12,484 bases of DNA from Actinomycetota bacterium (GTDB taxonomy: Bacteria; Actinomycetota; Acidimicrobiia; Acidimicrobiales; GCA-2861595). Both the position numbers and the translations under genes were made by a program. Under the pieces are notes generated by a model that had not been told where the DNA came from, made no database searches, and saw nothing but the letters and a program-made list of their open reading frames with translations. Location: assembly GCA_016781225.1 (NCBI GenBank), contig JADDQT010000031.1:1-12484 (forward strand). The letters are read 5' to 3'. Positions 1 to 6,625 of the stretch are shown in pieces (positions within the stretch are counted from its first letter, which is position 1; every line of letters begins with the position of its first letter).

Positions 1-2
1 TG

Positions 3-1553
3 ATCGAGGACGGCGCTGCCGGCGTCGGAGCCGGCGGTGAAGGCCAGTGGGCCAGCGGTCTGGTGGCCGGTGGCGATGCCGAGGCGTACCAGGTCCGAGG
101 GGTCCCTGGCGACGCCGTCCGCCCCCAGGCTGCGGCGATCAACACCACGGATGGCCCCCTGGTGCGTGTAGGTGAGGCCAGGGGAGGGACCGCAGGTGCG
201 ATCCCAAGTGCCAAGTGCCTATCACGCGCTGACTGGGGTGCGGACGAGAGCCTCCGGTTCGACGCCGACGGCACCGAGGTGTGGCCGCCCACCCATTACC
301 CCGTGCAGGTGGCCACCGTCCACCACACCGCCACCAAGAACAACGACTCCGACCCCGAGTCCACTGTGCGGGCCATCTACCGCTACCACGCAGTGGACAA
401 CGGCTGGGGCGATATCGGCTACCACTACCTGGTCGACGAGAGCGGTGTGGTCTACGAGGGCCGCTGGTCGGGAACGAGGAGCGCTTCGTGCGAGCTCGAA
501 GGAGGCGACGGCTCCGACTTCGCCCATGAGACCACCGACCTCGACGGCGACGGTGTGTTCGACGAGATGACGACGGCGGCTCACACGGGCGGGGCGAACT
601 CGGGCAACCTCGGGCTGGCGCTCCTCGGCGAGTTCACAGACCATCCCCGCACCGGTGGCGAGCCCAAGGCGGCGTCGGCGACGGCCCTCGAGGACGTCCT
701 GACCGAGCTCGGGCTCCGACACTCGATGGATCCGACGGGCGAGGTGTTCTACGTCAACCCGGTGAACGGCGATCAGAAGCTGGTGGACACCATCTCAGGG
801 CACCTCGACTGGACGGCCACGGAGTGCCCAGGGGAGAACCTCTTCGCTCAGTTGCCCACCATCCGGAGCAACGTGTCGGCAAAGATGGCCGCTTCCGACG
901 GTGACTCGGCCCCAGCCGTGAGCTTCTCATCGCCCGCCGACGGCAGCACCGTGTCGGGCACCGCAGTGACGGTGGCTGCAAACGCAACCGACGACACCGG
1001 CGTCGCCCAAGTCGAGTTCCTGCTCGACGGCTCCCGTCTCACCCTCGACAGCGACGCCACCGACGGGTGGGCGATCACGTGGGACAGCACTACCGCGAAT
1101 GACGGCGCCCACACCCTGGCGGCGGTCGCCACCGACACCACCGGGCAGACGGCCAGCGACAGCATCAGCGTCACCGTCGACAACAGCGGTGGCAGCGGGG
1201 ACACCGGGGGCTCGACGACAATGCATGTCGGCGACCTGGACGGTACCGCCGAGAGCATCAAGAACGAGTGGTTCGCCACCGTGACCCTCACAGTGGCCGA
1301 TGGCGCCGGCAATCCGGTGTCCGACGCCAAGGTGGACGGCACCTGGACCACCTTGGCCTCGGCGGGGACGTGCACAACCGACGCCACGGGCAGCTGTGCG
1401 GTGACGAGCCCGCGCATTCGCAAGAGCACCGAGTCGCTGACCTTTAAGGTCGACGCCCTCGCCCATGGCACGCTCAACTACGAGCCTGGCGCCAACACCG
1501 ACCCAGACGGAGACTCCACCGGAACGACCATCACCGTGAAGAAGCCTGCCTGA
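3..1553 (+). CDS. Secreted PGRP-type N-acetylmuramoyl-L-alanine amidase with Ig-like and C-terminal adhesion-type domains (5' partial)
   Basis: A zinc amidase predicted to cleave the lactyl-L-alanine bond of peptidoglycan outside the cell. The frame is open to the window edge, so the true start lies upstream; the GTG at 63 is used only for numbering. Residues 1-40 resemble the linker that precedes the amidase in actinobacterial PGRPs. The amidase domain (about 52-268) starts with SRADWGADE. It keeps the expected zinc ligands: a His of VHHTA (86-90), H247 of GHLDW and C255 of ECPG. It also keeps the GYHYLVD strand (119-125). An insertion at about 142-172 carries an EF-hand-like loop, DLDGDGVFDE. 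A bacterial Ig-like domain follows (about 284-374), then a Gly/Ser linker. The last domain (about 387-492) starts MHVGDLDG and ends near DPDGDS, a module I know from other secreted environmental bacterial proteins. No membrane anchor is visible at the C-terminus. Amidase assignment is firm; activity is inferred from intact ligands. Confidence 0.92.
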   Translation: MEDGAAGVGAGGEGQWASGLVAGGDAEAYQVRGVPGDAVRPQAAAINTTDGPLVRVGEARGGTAGAIPSAKCLSRADWGADESLRFDADGTEVWPPTHYPVQVATVHHTATKNNDSDPESTVRAIYRYHAVDNGWGDIGYHYLVDESGVVYEGRWSGTRSASCELEGGDGSDFAHETTDLDGDGVFDEMTTAAHTGGANSGNLGLALLGEFTDHPRTGGEPKAASATALEDVLTELGLRHSMDPTGEVFYVNPVNGDQKLVDTISGHLDWTATECPGENLFAQLPTIRSNVSAKMAASDGDSAPAVSFSSPADGSTVSGTAVTVAANATDDTGVAQVEFLLDGSRLTLDSDATDGWAITWDSTTANDGAHTLAAVATDTTGQTASDSISVTVDNSGGSGDTGGSTTMHVGDLDGTAESIKNEWFATVTLTVADGAGNPVSDAKVDGTWTTLASAGTCTTDATGSCAVTSPRIRKSTESLTFKVDALAHGTLNYEPGANTDPDGDSTGTTITVKKPA

Positions 1554-2121
1554 GCGGAGGAGCGGGGACAAGCCACTCCCATTAGGACGTCAGAAGCTCA
1601 TCTGAGGCACCCGCCCTTGCTGAGCCGAGCGCGGCCGCATCGCCCTGTCGGAAGCCGCAAGGGACGAGCCGTTGGTCTAGAGCGCCCACTACGGGTAGCG
1701 CTTCCCGACGGGCGGCATCCCCCAACGCTCGCTCCATGAAACAACAACCGCCGGGAATCGGCGAACGGCCGCTGGGCGACTACCCCATAACGTTCCGCCG
1801 GGCCCCACGTCAGGGGTGCCCTTCCAACGCCGGTTCGGCGAACACGCTGGTGCGAGGTAACCGGCTGAGCGGCTTGGCCGCACGAGTTCGCTCACCGGCG
1901 ACACCCGGACGGATCAGGCGTGTTACCTCGCGCCGCACTCGTGTCCGAAGTCGGGCGGCGATCTGGGCGCATGTTCTGGGCGGCCTACCTATGTCCCAGC
2001 ACGCGCCTAGGCAGATATGGCGCGGACGGTGCTCTCGTCACTACGAGTCTGGAGGCCCGAGCCGCTCGGCCATTGACCGGCTGAAGTGATAGGAGACGAA
2101 CGTGTTCGAGCTGACACTTGG
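1554..2121. other. Intergenic region without a supportable gene
   Basis: About 570 bases between the amidase stop and the erythromycin-esterase remnant. Open frames exist on both strands (for example 1736-2089 plus and 1689-1904 minus), but their translations are Arg/Pro/Ser-rich, match no family I recognise and lack convincing ribosome binding sites. The only structure I see is the cluster of inverted repeats at 1801-1943, listed separately. Confidence 0.6.
1801..1943. repeat. Cluster of hairpins and interleaved inverted repeats, possible structured RNA or mobile-element scar
   Basis: Four pairings lie in 143 bases. GGCCCC (1801-1806) can pair with GGGGTGCC (1813-1820) with a bulge. CGCCG (1828-1832) pairs perfectly with CGGCG (1836-1840) across a three-base loop. 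A perfect 10-base arm, GCGAGGTAAC (1852-1861), pairs with GTTACCTCGC (1922-1931). A 7-base arm, CACGAGT (1881-1887), pairs with ACTCGTG (1937-1943). The last two pairs are interleaved (A-B-A'-B'), which is pseudoknot topology. I compared it by eye with TPP, ydaO and cobalamin riboswitch signatures and found no match. Confidence 0.35.
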
Positions 2122-2240
2122 TTTGACGGCGGCCTCATCGGTATAGAACTCCTCGGTGCCGTTAGAGGCTTCGCCAGCAGGACGAAGCGGGCGTCAGCGA
2201 TCGTCTCCAGCAGCCGGTCGTAGTCCCTGGTGGGAACCCG
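2122..2240 (-). pseudogene. Erythromycin esterase family N-terminal remnant
   Basis: Just downstream of the phosphoribosyltransferase, the minus strand encodes RDYDRLLETIADARFVLL in one frame. The next frame continues LGEASNGTEEFY followed by TDEAAVK. Together these match the start of erythromycin esterase-family proteins, whose hallmark is LGEASHGTHEFY. One base is missing near 2174-2176 (CTGGCGAAG where CTGGGCGAAG would keep the frame). A stop codon lies two codons before the recognisable part, and similarity ends near 2122, so only about 40 residues of a roughly 400-residue enzyme remain. The first catalytic-region His of the family (in SHGT) is Asn here. The family hydrolyses macrolide lactones in some members, but many are of unknown function. 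In M. tuberculosis Rv2030c this domain is fused behind a phosphoribosyltransferase, the same order as here. Confidence 0.7.
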
Positions 2241-2296
2241 TCAGCACAACCGCTTCACCTCCGACCACGCCAGCCGGAGCTCCCAACTGGCGATCC

Positions 2297-2972
2297 TCAG
2301 GCTTCAAGAAGTGGCCCTCTGGTCGCCTCAGCGTCTTGCTGGGCCCTGGCTAGAAGCTCACGGACGTCTTCGTCGCTGGTCTGGGAGAAGTCCTCGTACC
2401 ACATCCCCACCGCCATGAAGGACTCCGGGCTCGAGGCGCACACCACCTCGTCGGCCTCCTGCTCCAACTGCTGGCAGGTCTGGGGTGCGCCGATGGGCAC
2501 GGCGGCCACGAGAGAAGCCGGCTGGCGCTGGCGGAGGGCCAAGAGGGCGGCGCGCATGCTGGCCCCGGTGGCCAGGCCGTCGTCGACCAGGATCACCGTG
2601 TGGTCCACCACCCCAGAGGAGGTCGATCGCCGCGGTAGGCCGCCTCCTGGCTTTCGAGAACCTGCTGCTGAGCCAAGGTGGCGGCCTCCAAGTCCTGCTG
2701 GGACCAGCGCAGGCCGGCCACCACCCGGTCGTTCAGGACTCGTACGCCGCCACTGGCGATGGCGCCCATGGCGAGCTCCTCGCGCCAGGCACGCCCAGCT
2801 TGCGCACCACGAACACGTCAAGGGGCGCCTGGAGGGCCGTGGCCACCTGATATGCCACCGGCACGCCGCCCCGGGGAAGGCCGAGGACGACCACACCGGA
2901 GCGCCCACGGTAGGCGCCCAACCGTTCGGCCAGTCGCCGACCGGCGTCAGTGCGGTCTGCGAAGCGAGCCAC
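2297..2972 (-). CDS. Phosphoribosyltransferase family protein (two apparent single-base deletions)
   Basis: A type I phosphoribosyltransferase-like protein, usually annotated as of unknown substrate. It starts with GTG at 2972, only two bases after the RtcB stop, so the two are probably translationally coupled. The first frame gives MARFADRTDAGRRLAERL, then VVVLGLPRGGVPVAYQVA and VFVVRKLGVPG. The middle frame gives EELAMGAIASGGVRVLNDRVV and a helical stretch through LESQEAAYRG. The last frame gives VILVDDGLATGASMRAAL, the PRPP-binding signature, then the C-terminal WYEDFSQTSDEDVRELL. All three parts occur in the family order. The frame changes near 2780-2785 and 2611-2614, each fixed by adding one base; the second is at a GGGG run. 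Corrected length is about 225 residues, normal for the family. Identity is firm; whether the gene is truly intact depends on the deletions being errors. Confidence 0.85.
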
Positions 2973-2974
2973 TC

Positions 2975-4333
2975 CTAGCGCTCTGCCTCCGGCTCCTGTC
3001 GCCCGCGGCCACGGCGCCGGCCGCCCTTCTCGGCTCCCTTGTAGGTGGCCAGCGGCATGAGGCGCCGTACGCGTTCCACGAGGTCGCTCTGATGGTCCAT
3101 GACCTCGTCGAGGTCCTTGTAGGCGCCGGGCATCTCATCGAGCACCGCCTCCTTGTTGGAGACGAACACCTTGCCCCCCGCCTCCTTGATGAGGTCGAGC
3201 TGGGCTTGCAGGTCGAGCTCCCGCCGGGCCTTACCCCTGCTGAGCACCCGCCCGGCGCCGTGGCTGCACGAGCGGAACGACTCGGCGTTGTCCTTCCCCG
3301 GCCCAGGTAGGCACCGACGCCCATCGACCCGGGGTGATGGTGGCCTGGCCGGCGGCCGCCTTGACCGCCCCCTTGCGGTGGACCCACACGTCAGTGTCGT
3401 AGTGGCGCTCGCAGGTGGCGTCGTTGTGGTGGATGTTGACCGCCTCGTCCCAGCGCATGGCGGCCGGGAAGTGACGCTCGATCGCAGCGGCGGCTTGTTC
3501 CAGCATGAGGCGGCGGTTCGCTTCGGCGTAGCCCAGGGCCGCGCCCAGGGCCCGCTCGTAGTACCGGCCCACCCTGGGCCAGCGCTCCTCGCTGTCGCCC
3601 GCCGGCAACCAGGCCAGTCCCGGATCGGGCAGGTCGACGCCGGTCTTGTCGCAGTAGGCGAGGGCCTTGCGGTGGAGGTTGTTGCACACCAGACTTCCCA
3701 CCCCTCGGGAGCCGGAGTGGAGCATGACCCACACGCGTCGTCGGGACCGGAGAGCAACTCGAGGAAGTGGTTCCCCGATCCCAGCGTGCCGGCGTGAGCC
3801 CGTCCCCGGGCCAGAAGGACGTCCCGGCTGAGCGGCTGCCCCCTTTCGGCGTCGGGGGATTGGCTGGTGGAAAGGGGGGTCCCGGTAAGCGACGAGGCCT
3901 CCACCATGGCCTCGAAGGCGTCGTCGACCAGAGCCTCGACGCCGGCGTCGATGGCGTTCGAGCCACGATGGCCCTCCTGGCCGGCGGGCACGGTTGACTG
4001 GACCCAGCCCATGATGTCGTCCCTGGCCACCGCACCGGCCGCCCCGCTTCTGGTCTTCACCGGGGACAGCAGCTCGGCGCGGCTGACGCTGGTGGGCACG
4101 AGGGCCATGCCGCAGCCGATGTTGTTGCCCACGGCATAGGGCGAGATGGCGTCTTCCAGGGCGACCACAGCGCCGATGGGAACGCCGCAGCCCTGATGCC
4201 CGTCGGCCATCACCGCCACGTGGTGAAAGGCCACCGGAAGGTTGGCGCAGTTGAGGGCTTGGCGTACAGCGCCCTCTTCGAGGTCAGGGGCCCAGCTGTA
4301 GATGGGCAGCGCAGCCTCGTCGATGGTCTTCAT
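2975..4333 (-). CDS. rtcB: RtcB family RNA ligase (three apparent single-base deletions)
   Basis: RtcB joins RNA 2',3'-cyclic phosphate or 3'-phosphate ends to 5'-OH ends, using GTP and Mn2+. Family motifs appear in order: VMADGHQGCGVPIG (41-54), VGNNIGCGM (68-76), TLGSGNHFLEL, VMLHSGSRGVG, NIHHNDA, the VHRKGA lysine segment, TITPGSMG, and SCSHGAGR with the histidine that is guanylylated in characterised RtcBs. The C-terminus is basic (GGRRRGRGRQ). The frame moves three times, near 3735-3737, 3327-3334 and 3296-3299. Each needs one extra base, and the last two are at C/G runs. Corrected length is about 453 residues, usual for RtcB. Position 71 is Asn where the family normally has Asp in the metal-site motif DIGCGM; Cys74 is kept. 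The ATG at 4333 begins MKTIDEAALP and is poorly served by a ribosome binding site. Confidence 0.9.
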   Translation of the reverse strand: MKTIDEAALPIYSWAPDLEEGAVRQALNCANLPVAFHHVAVMADGHQGCGVPIGAVVALEDAISPYAVGNNIGCGMALVPTSVSRAELLSPVKTRSGAAGAVARDDIMGWVQSTVPAGQEGHRGSNAIDAGVEALVDDAFEAMVEASSLTGTPLSTSQSPDAERGQPLSRDVLLARGRAHAGTLGSGNHFLELLSGPDDACGSCSTPAPEGWEVWCATTSTARPSPTATRPASTCPIRDWPGCRRATARSAGPGWAGTTSGPWARPWATPKRTAASCWNKPPLRSSVTSRPPCAGTRRSTSTTTTPPASATTTLTCGSTARGRSRRPPARPPSPRVDGRRCLPGPGKDNAESFRSCSHGAGRVLSRGKARRELDLQAQLDLIKEAGGKVFVSNKEAVLDEMPGAYKDLDEVMDHQSDLVERVRRLMPLATYKGAEKGGRRRGRGRQEPEAER

Positions 4334-4365
4334 AGTGCGAGGTCGGCTGCCCTCACCTGTGCCAT
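4330..4365 (-). CDS. Possible 11-codon leader ORF overlapping the rtcB start
   Basis: An ATG at 4365 has GGAG four bases upstream. It reads MAQVRAADLAL and stops with TGA overlapping the rtcB ATG (TATGA). The rtcB start has no good Shine-Dalgarno of its own, so coupling from this short frame is plausible. Alternatively one base is missing here too and these residues are an N-terminal extension of RtcB: the frame offset is in the same direction as the other deletions. The reading frame is seen; the role is inference. Confidence 0.3.
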   Translation of the reverse strand: MAQVRAADLAL

Positions 4366-4401
4366 GGCTCTCCGGCTTCTCGTCTCCAGAACGTGCAGAG
4401 G

Positions 4402-4659
4402 TCAGTGATTGCGTAGGGCGTCGACCAGCTCTGACTTGGTCATCGACGAGCGGCCTTCGATCCCCACCTGCTGGGCCTTGTCGTAGAGCTGCTCCTTGGA
4501 CCATTCCTCGTACTTCCCCGACTGCCCGCCCTTGCTGCCCGTGGTGGAGCGGGACGATCCCGCCGAAGCGTTGGCGACACGGGCGGCCTTCTCCTTGCTG
4601 GCGCCCTTCTCTCGGAGCGCCTCGTACTGCTTCTCGTCCTTGATGCTGTTACGAGCCAT
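4402..4659 (-). CDS. Small Rho_N/SAP-type nucleic-acid-binding protein
   Basis: An 85-residue hydrophilic protein. The N-terminal part, MARNSIKDEKQYEALREKG followed by SKEKAARVAN, and a Ser/Gly linker (about 31-48) match the small actinobacterial proteins annotated as Rho termination factor N-terminal-like or DUF7218. The C-terminal part (about 49-85), with YEEWSKEQLYDKAQQVGI, GRSSMTKSEL and VDALRNH, has the helix-extended-loop-helix pattern of Rho_N/SAP domains, which bind RNA or DNA. The ATG at 4659 is preceded by a purine-rich GGGAGGG. It is the first gene of the minus-strand group, 68 bases ahead of rtcB, so an RNA-related role is reasonable but inferred. No membrane segment or signal peptide is present. 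Confidence 0.82.
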   Translation of the reverse strand: MARNSIKDEKQYEALREKGASKEKAARVANASAGSSRSTTGSKGGQSGKYEEWSKEQLYDKAQQVGIEGRSSMTKSELVDALRNH

Positions 4660-4690
4660 CGATCCCTCCCTTTCGCTCAGAATCTACCTA

Positions 4691-4724
4691 CCCCGATCGG
4701 GGACTGGCCCTAACTGGGGCAGTC
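4691..4724. promoter_or_regulatory. Palindrome plus bulged hairpin between divergent operons
   Basis: CCCCGATCGGGG (4691-4702) is a perfect 12-base palindrome. It overlaps a hairpin in which GACTG and CCC (4702-4706, 4708-4710) pair with GGG and CAGTC (4717-4724), with G4707 bulged. The site is 32-65 bases before the minus-strand start at 4659 and over 200 bases before the plus-strand start at 4947, so it best fits an operator for the minus-strand operon. TCGGGGACT followed by GGCCCTAAC (4697-4714) resembles two DosR-box halves but lacks the usual spacer. Confidence 0.4.
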
Positions 4725-4946
4725 TTCGCGGTCCCCGTACGGTTCGGCTTCGGGTCTTCGGCGTCAATACGATGCGCGATCGGACCGGCGAGCCCCTGGC
4801 TGCCGACTTGGCCCGCCGGGCAGGCAGTCCGAAGGCAAGGGCAGGCGCATTGACTCGCACTGCGCAGGCCTGACACGACGACAGCCAGAATGGCGACAGC
4901 AAAGTGATATTGACGCAATCGGGACCTCATCAGGAGGAGACACAAG

Positions 4947-5399
4947 GTGCAGGAGACGAGCAGGCGTGGACTCGTCAGCCTGGCGGTGCTCATCCTGGCC
5001 GGGGCCTGTGTCGGTCCCTCTCGCTCCGACGGCGACTACCGGCAGAAGGTGGCCAATGCCGCGGAGGCGACCCGGTCTGCAGTGGAGACGGCCCGGCTGG
5101 TAACCCGGGCGGCAGCTGAAGGAAAGGCGCCCGGCCGCTACTCCTCTCTTGTCCTGTCGGAGGCCGAGGTCGACGCCAGCAGCATTGCCGAATCCTTCAA
5201 GCGGGTGCAGCCGCCCAGTAGGCGGATTCAGCACCTGCGTGAGGAGTTGAGCTCCGTGCTCGACTCATCCACCTCTTCACTGGCGGCCCTGCGCATCGCC
5301 GCCTACCAGGGCGATGGCGAACGCCTATCCGAGCTGGCCGCCGACCTGCCTCGTCTCTCTTCCAAGTTGGCTCGCTTCGAACACCTGGCAGCGGGGTGA
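4947..5399 (+). CDS. Putative lipoprotein, first gene of the NRAMP operon
   Basis: A 150-residue protein with a short basic N-terminus and a hydrophobic segment (about 9-19) ending in LAGAC. That is a plausible but non-ideal lipobox, with Cys at residue 21 as the lipidation site. The mature part is mostly predicted helix, rich in Ala, Arg, Glu and Ser: YRQKVANAAEATRSAV, then a central QPPSRRIQHLREEL and a C-terminal LSELAADLPRLSSKLARF. It looks like a membrane-anchored helical bundle. I recognise no named domain. GTG at 4947 is chosen because AGGAGG lies nine bases upstream (4932-4937). Its TGA overlaps the GTG start of the NRAMP gene (GTGA), so the two are very likely co-translated. I recall similar lipoproteins beside NRAMP genes in other actinobacteria, but function is unknown. 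Confidence 0.72.
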   Translation: MQETSRRGLVSLAVLILAGACVGPSRSDGDYRQKVANAAEATRSAVETARLVTRAAAEGKAPGRYSSLVLSEAEVDASSIAESFKRVQPPSRRIQHLREELSSVLDSSTSSLAALRIAAYQGDGERLSELAADLPRLSSKLARFEHLAAG

Positions 5400-6625
5400 A
5401 GCGCGTCCTCGGGGCTGCCCTCGGCGTGTTCACCGCCATCGGCGGCTTCATGGACATCGGCGACCTTGTCACCGACGCCCTCATCGGCGCCCGGTTCGGT
5501 CTGGCCATGGTGTGGGTCACCGTTGTGGCCGTCATCGGCATCACCGTGTACTCCGAGATGGCCGGTCGGGTGGCCACCATCACCCAGCGACCCGTTTTCG
5601 ACCTGGTCCGCGAGCGCATGGGCGCCCGGCTGGGCCTGGCCAACGTGGTCGTTTCCTACCTGCTCAACGCCCTGACTCTGGTGGCCGAGCTTTGCGGCGT
5701 GGCTCTCGGCATCGAGCTCGCCACCGACGTCCACTACCTGCTGTGGGTGCCACTCGTGGCCCTGGTCACCTTCTTTGTCATGTGGCGCCTGCCCTTCAAG
5801 CACATGGAGCGCCTCTATGGCCTGGTCGGGCTGTTCCTGTTCGTGTTCGTGGTGGCGGTGTGGCAACTCGGCCCCGACTGGGGTGCCATGTGGCACGACG
5901 TGACCCATCCCAGCGTCCCCTCGGGCGAGGGCCTTCCCACCTACCTCTTCTACGCCGTGGTGATGCTCGGGGCCCAGATGACGCCCTATGAGGTGTTCTT
6001 CTTCTCATCGGGTGCGGTTGAGCATGGCTGGACCACCTCTGACCTGGGCCAGGCCCGCCTCAACGTCTTCATCGGCTATCCCATCGGCGGCATCCTCGCC
6101 ATCGGCATCCAGGCGGTGGCCGCCCTGGCCCTGCAGCCCGCCGGCATCCAGGTGGAGCACCTGAGCCAGTCGGTGCTGCCCGTGGTGATGGCGTTCGGAA
6201 AGCTGGGCCTGGCCTGCGCCGTGCTCGGCATCGTGGCCGCCACCTTCGGTTCGGTGCTCGAAACGCTGCTGTCCTCGGGGTACACCGTGGCCCAGCACTT
6301 CGGATGGTCGTGGGGAAAATCGATGGCCCCCACCAGCGCGGCCCGGTTCTCGGTGCTGGTCATCGCCACCTTGATCGGCGCCACCGCCTTGGCGCTCACC
6401 ACCATCAATCCCATCACCATCACCATCTACGCCGTGTACCTCGGGGCGGCCAGCCTGCCCTTCACGTTCCTGCCCATCCTCATCGTGGCCAACGACCGCC
6501 GCTATCTGGGCGAGCATGTGAACGGCCGCTTGGCCAACGCCTTGGGTGTGGTGTACCTCTTCGTCGTCTCGGCCGCCGCCCTTGTCGCCGTGCCGCTGCT
6601 GATCGCCACCAAGGGGGGTCTGTAG
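5396..6625 (+). CDS. NRAMP family divalent metal transporter with non-canonical metal-site motifs
   Basis: A 409-residue, highly hydrophobic protein with about 11 membrane segments, the usual NRAMP count. In characterised NRAMPs, metal is bound by DPGN in helix 1 and by Met in the helix 6 motif ending MPH. Here helix 1 reads GGFMDIGDLVTDA, so DPGN becomes DIGD (D20, D23). Helix 6 reads LGAQMTPYEVFFFSSG (191-206), so MPH becomes TPY, with Met one residue earlier. These changes occur in a group of actinobacterial transporters annotated as NRAMP, often beside PRC-barrel genes. The GTG start overlaps the lipoprotein stop by four bases, and the TAG stop directly abuts the next ATG. Family membership is secure. 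Substrate and direction are not; Mn2+ or Fe2+ should not be assumed. Confidence 0.88.
   Translation: MKRVLGAALGVFTAIGGFMDIGDLVTDALIGARFGLAMVWVTVVAVIGITVYSEMAGRVATITQRPVFDLVRERMGARLGLANVVVSYLLNALTLVAELCGVALGIELATDVHYLLWVPLVALVTFFVMWRLPFKHMERLYGLVGLFLFVFVVAVWQLGPDWGAMWHDVTHPSVPSGEGLPTYLFYAVVMLGAQMTPYEVFFFSSGAVEHGWTTSDLGQARLNVFIGYPIGGILAIGIQAVAALALQPAGIQVEHLSQSVLPVVMAFGKLGLACAVLGIVAATFGSVLETLLSSGYTVAQHFGWSWGKSMAPTSAARFSVLVIATLIGATALALTTINPITITIYAVYLGAASLPFTFLPILIVANDRRYLGEHVNGRLANALGVVYLFVVSAAALVAVPLLIATKGGL

Noticed and set aside
1689..1960. TPP, ydaO or cobalamin riboswitch
   Set aside because: Isolated words such as GGGGTGCC and GTTACCTCGC resemble parts of these, but the conserved order and spacing are absent and no suitable gene lies downstream.
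1736..2089. 117-residue plus-strand frame in the intergenic region
   Set aside because: Arg/Ser/Pro-rich translation with no hydrophobic or domain pattern, no ribosome binding site, and overlap with the repeat cluster.
2102..2146. GTG with AGGAG upstream on the plus strand, 14 codons
   Set aside because: It stops after 14 codons and lies antisense to the erythromycin-esterase remnant, whose protein motif explains the sequence better.
2174..3740. Programmed frameshifting in rtcB or the phosphoribosyltransferase
   Set aside because: No slippery heptamer plus downstream structure is evident, and three shifts in one enzyme would be unprecedented; single-base omissions explain all sites.
2415..4408. 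Long plus-strand frames opposite rtcB and the phosphoribosyltransferase
   Set aside because: Shadows of the minus-strand genes; their translations show no family motifs, whereas the minus strand shows complete motif series.
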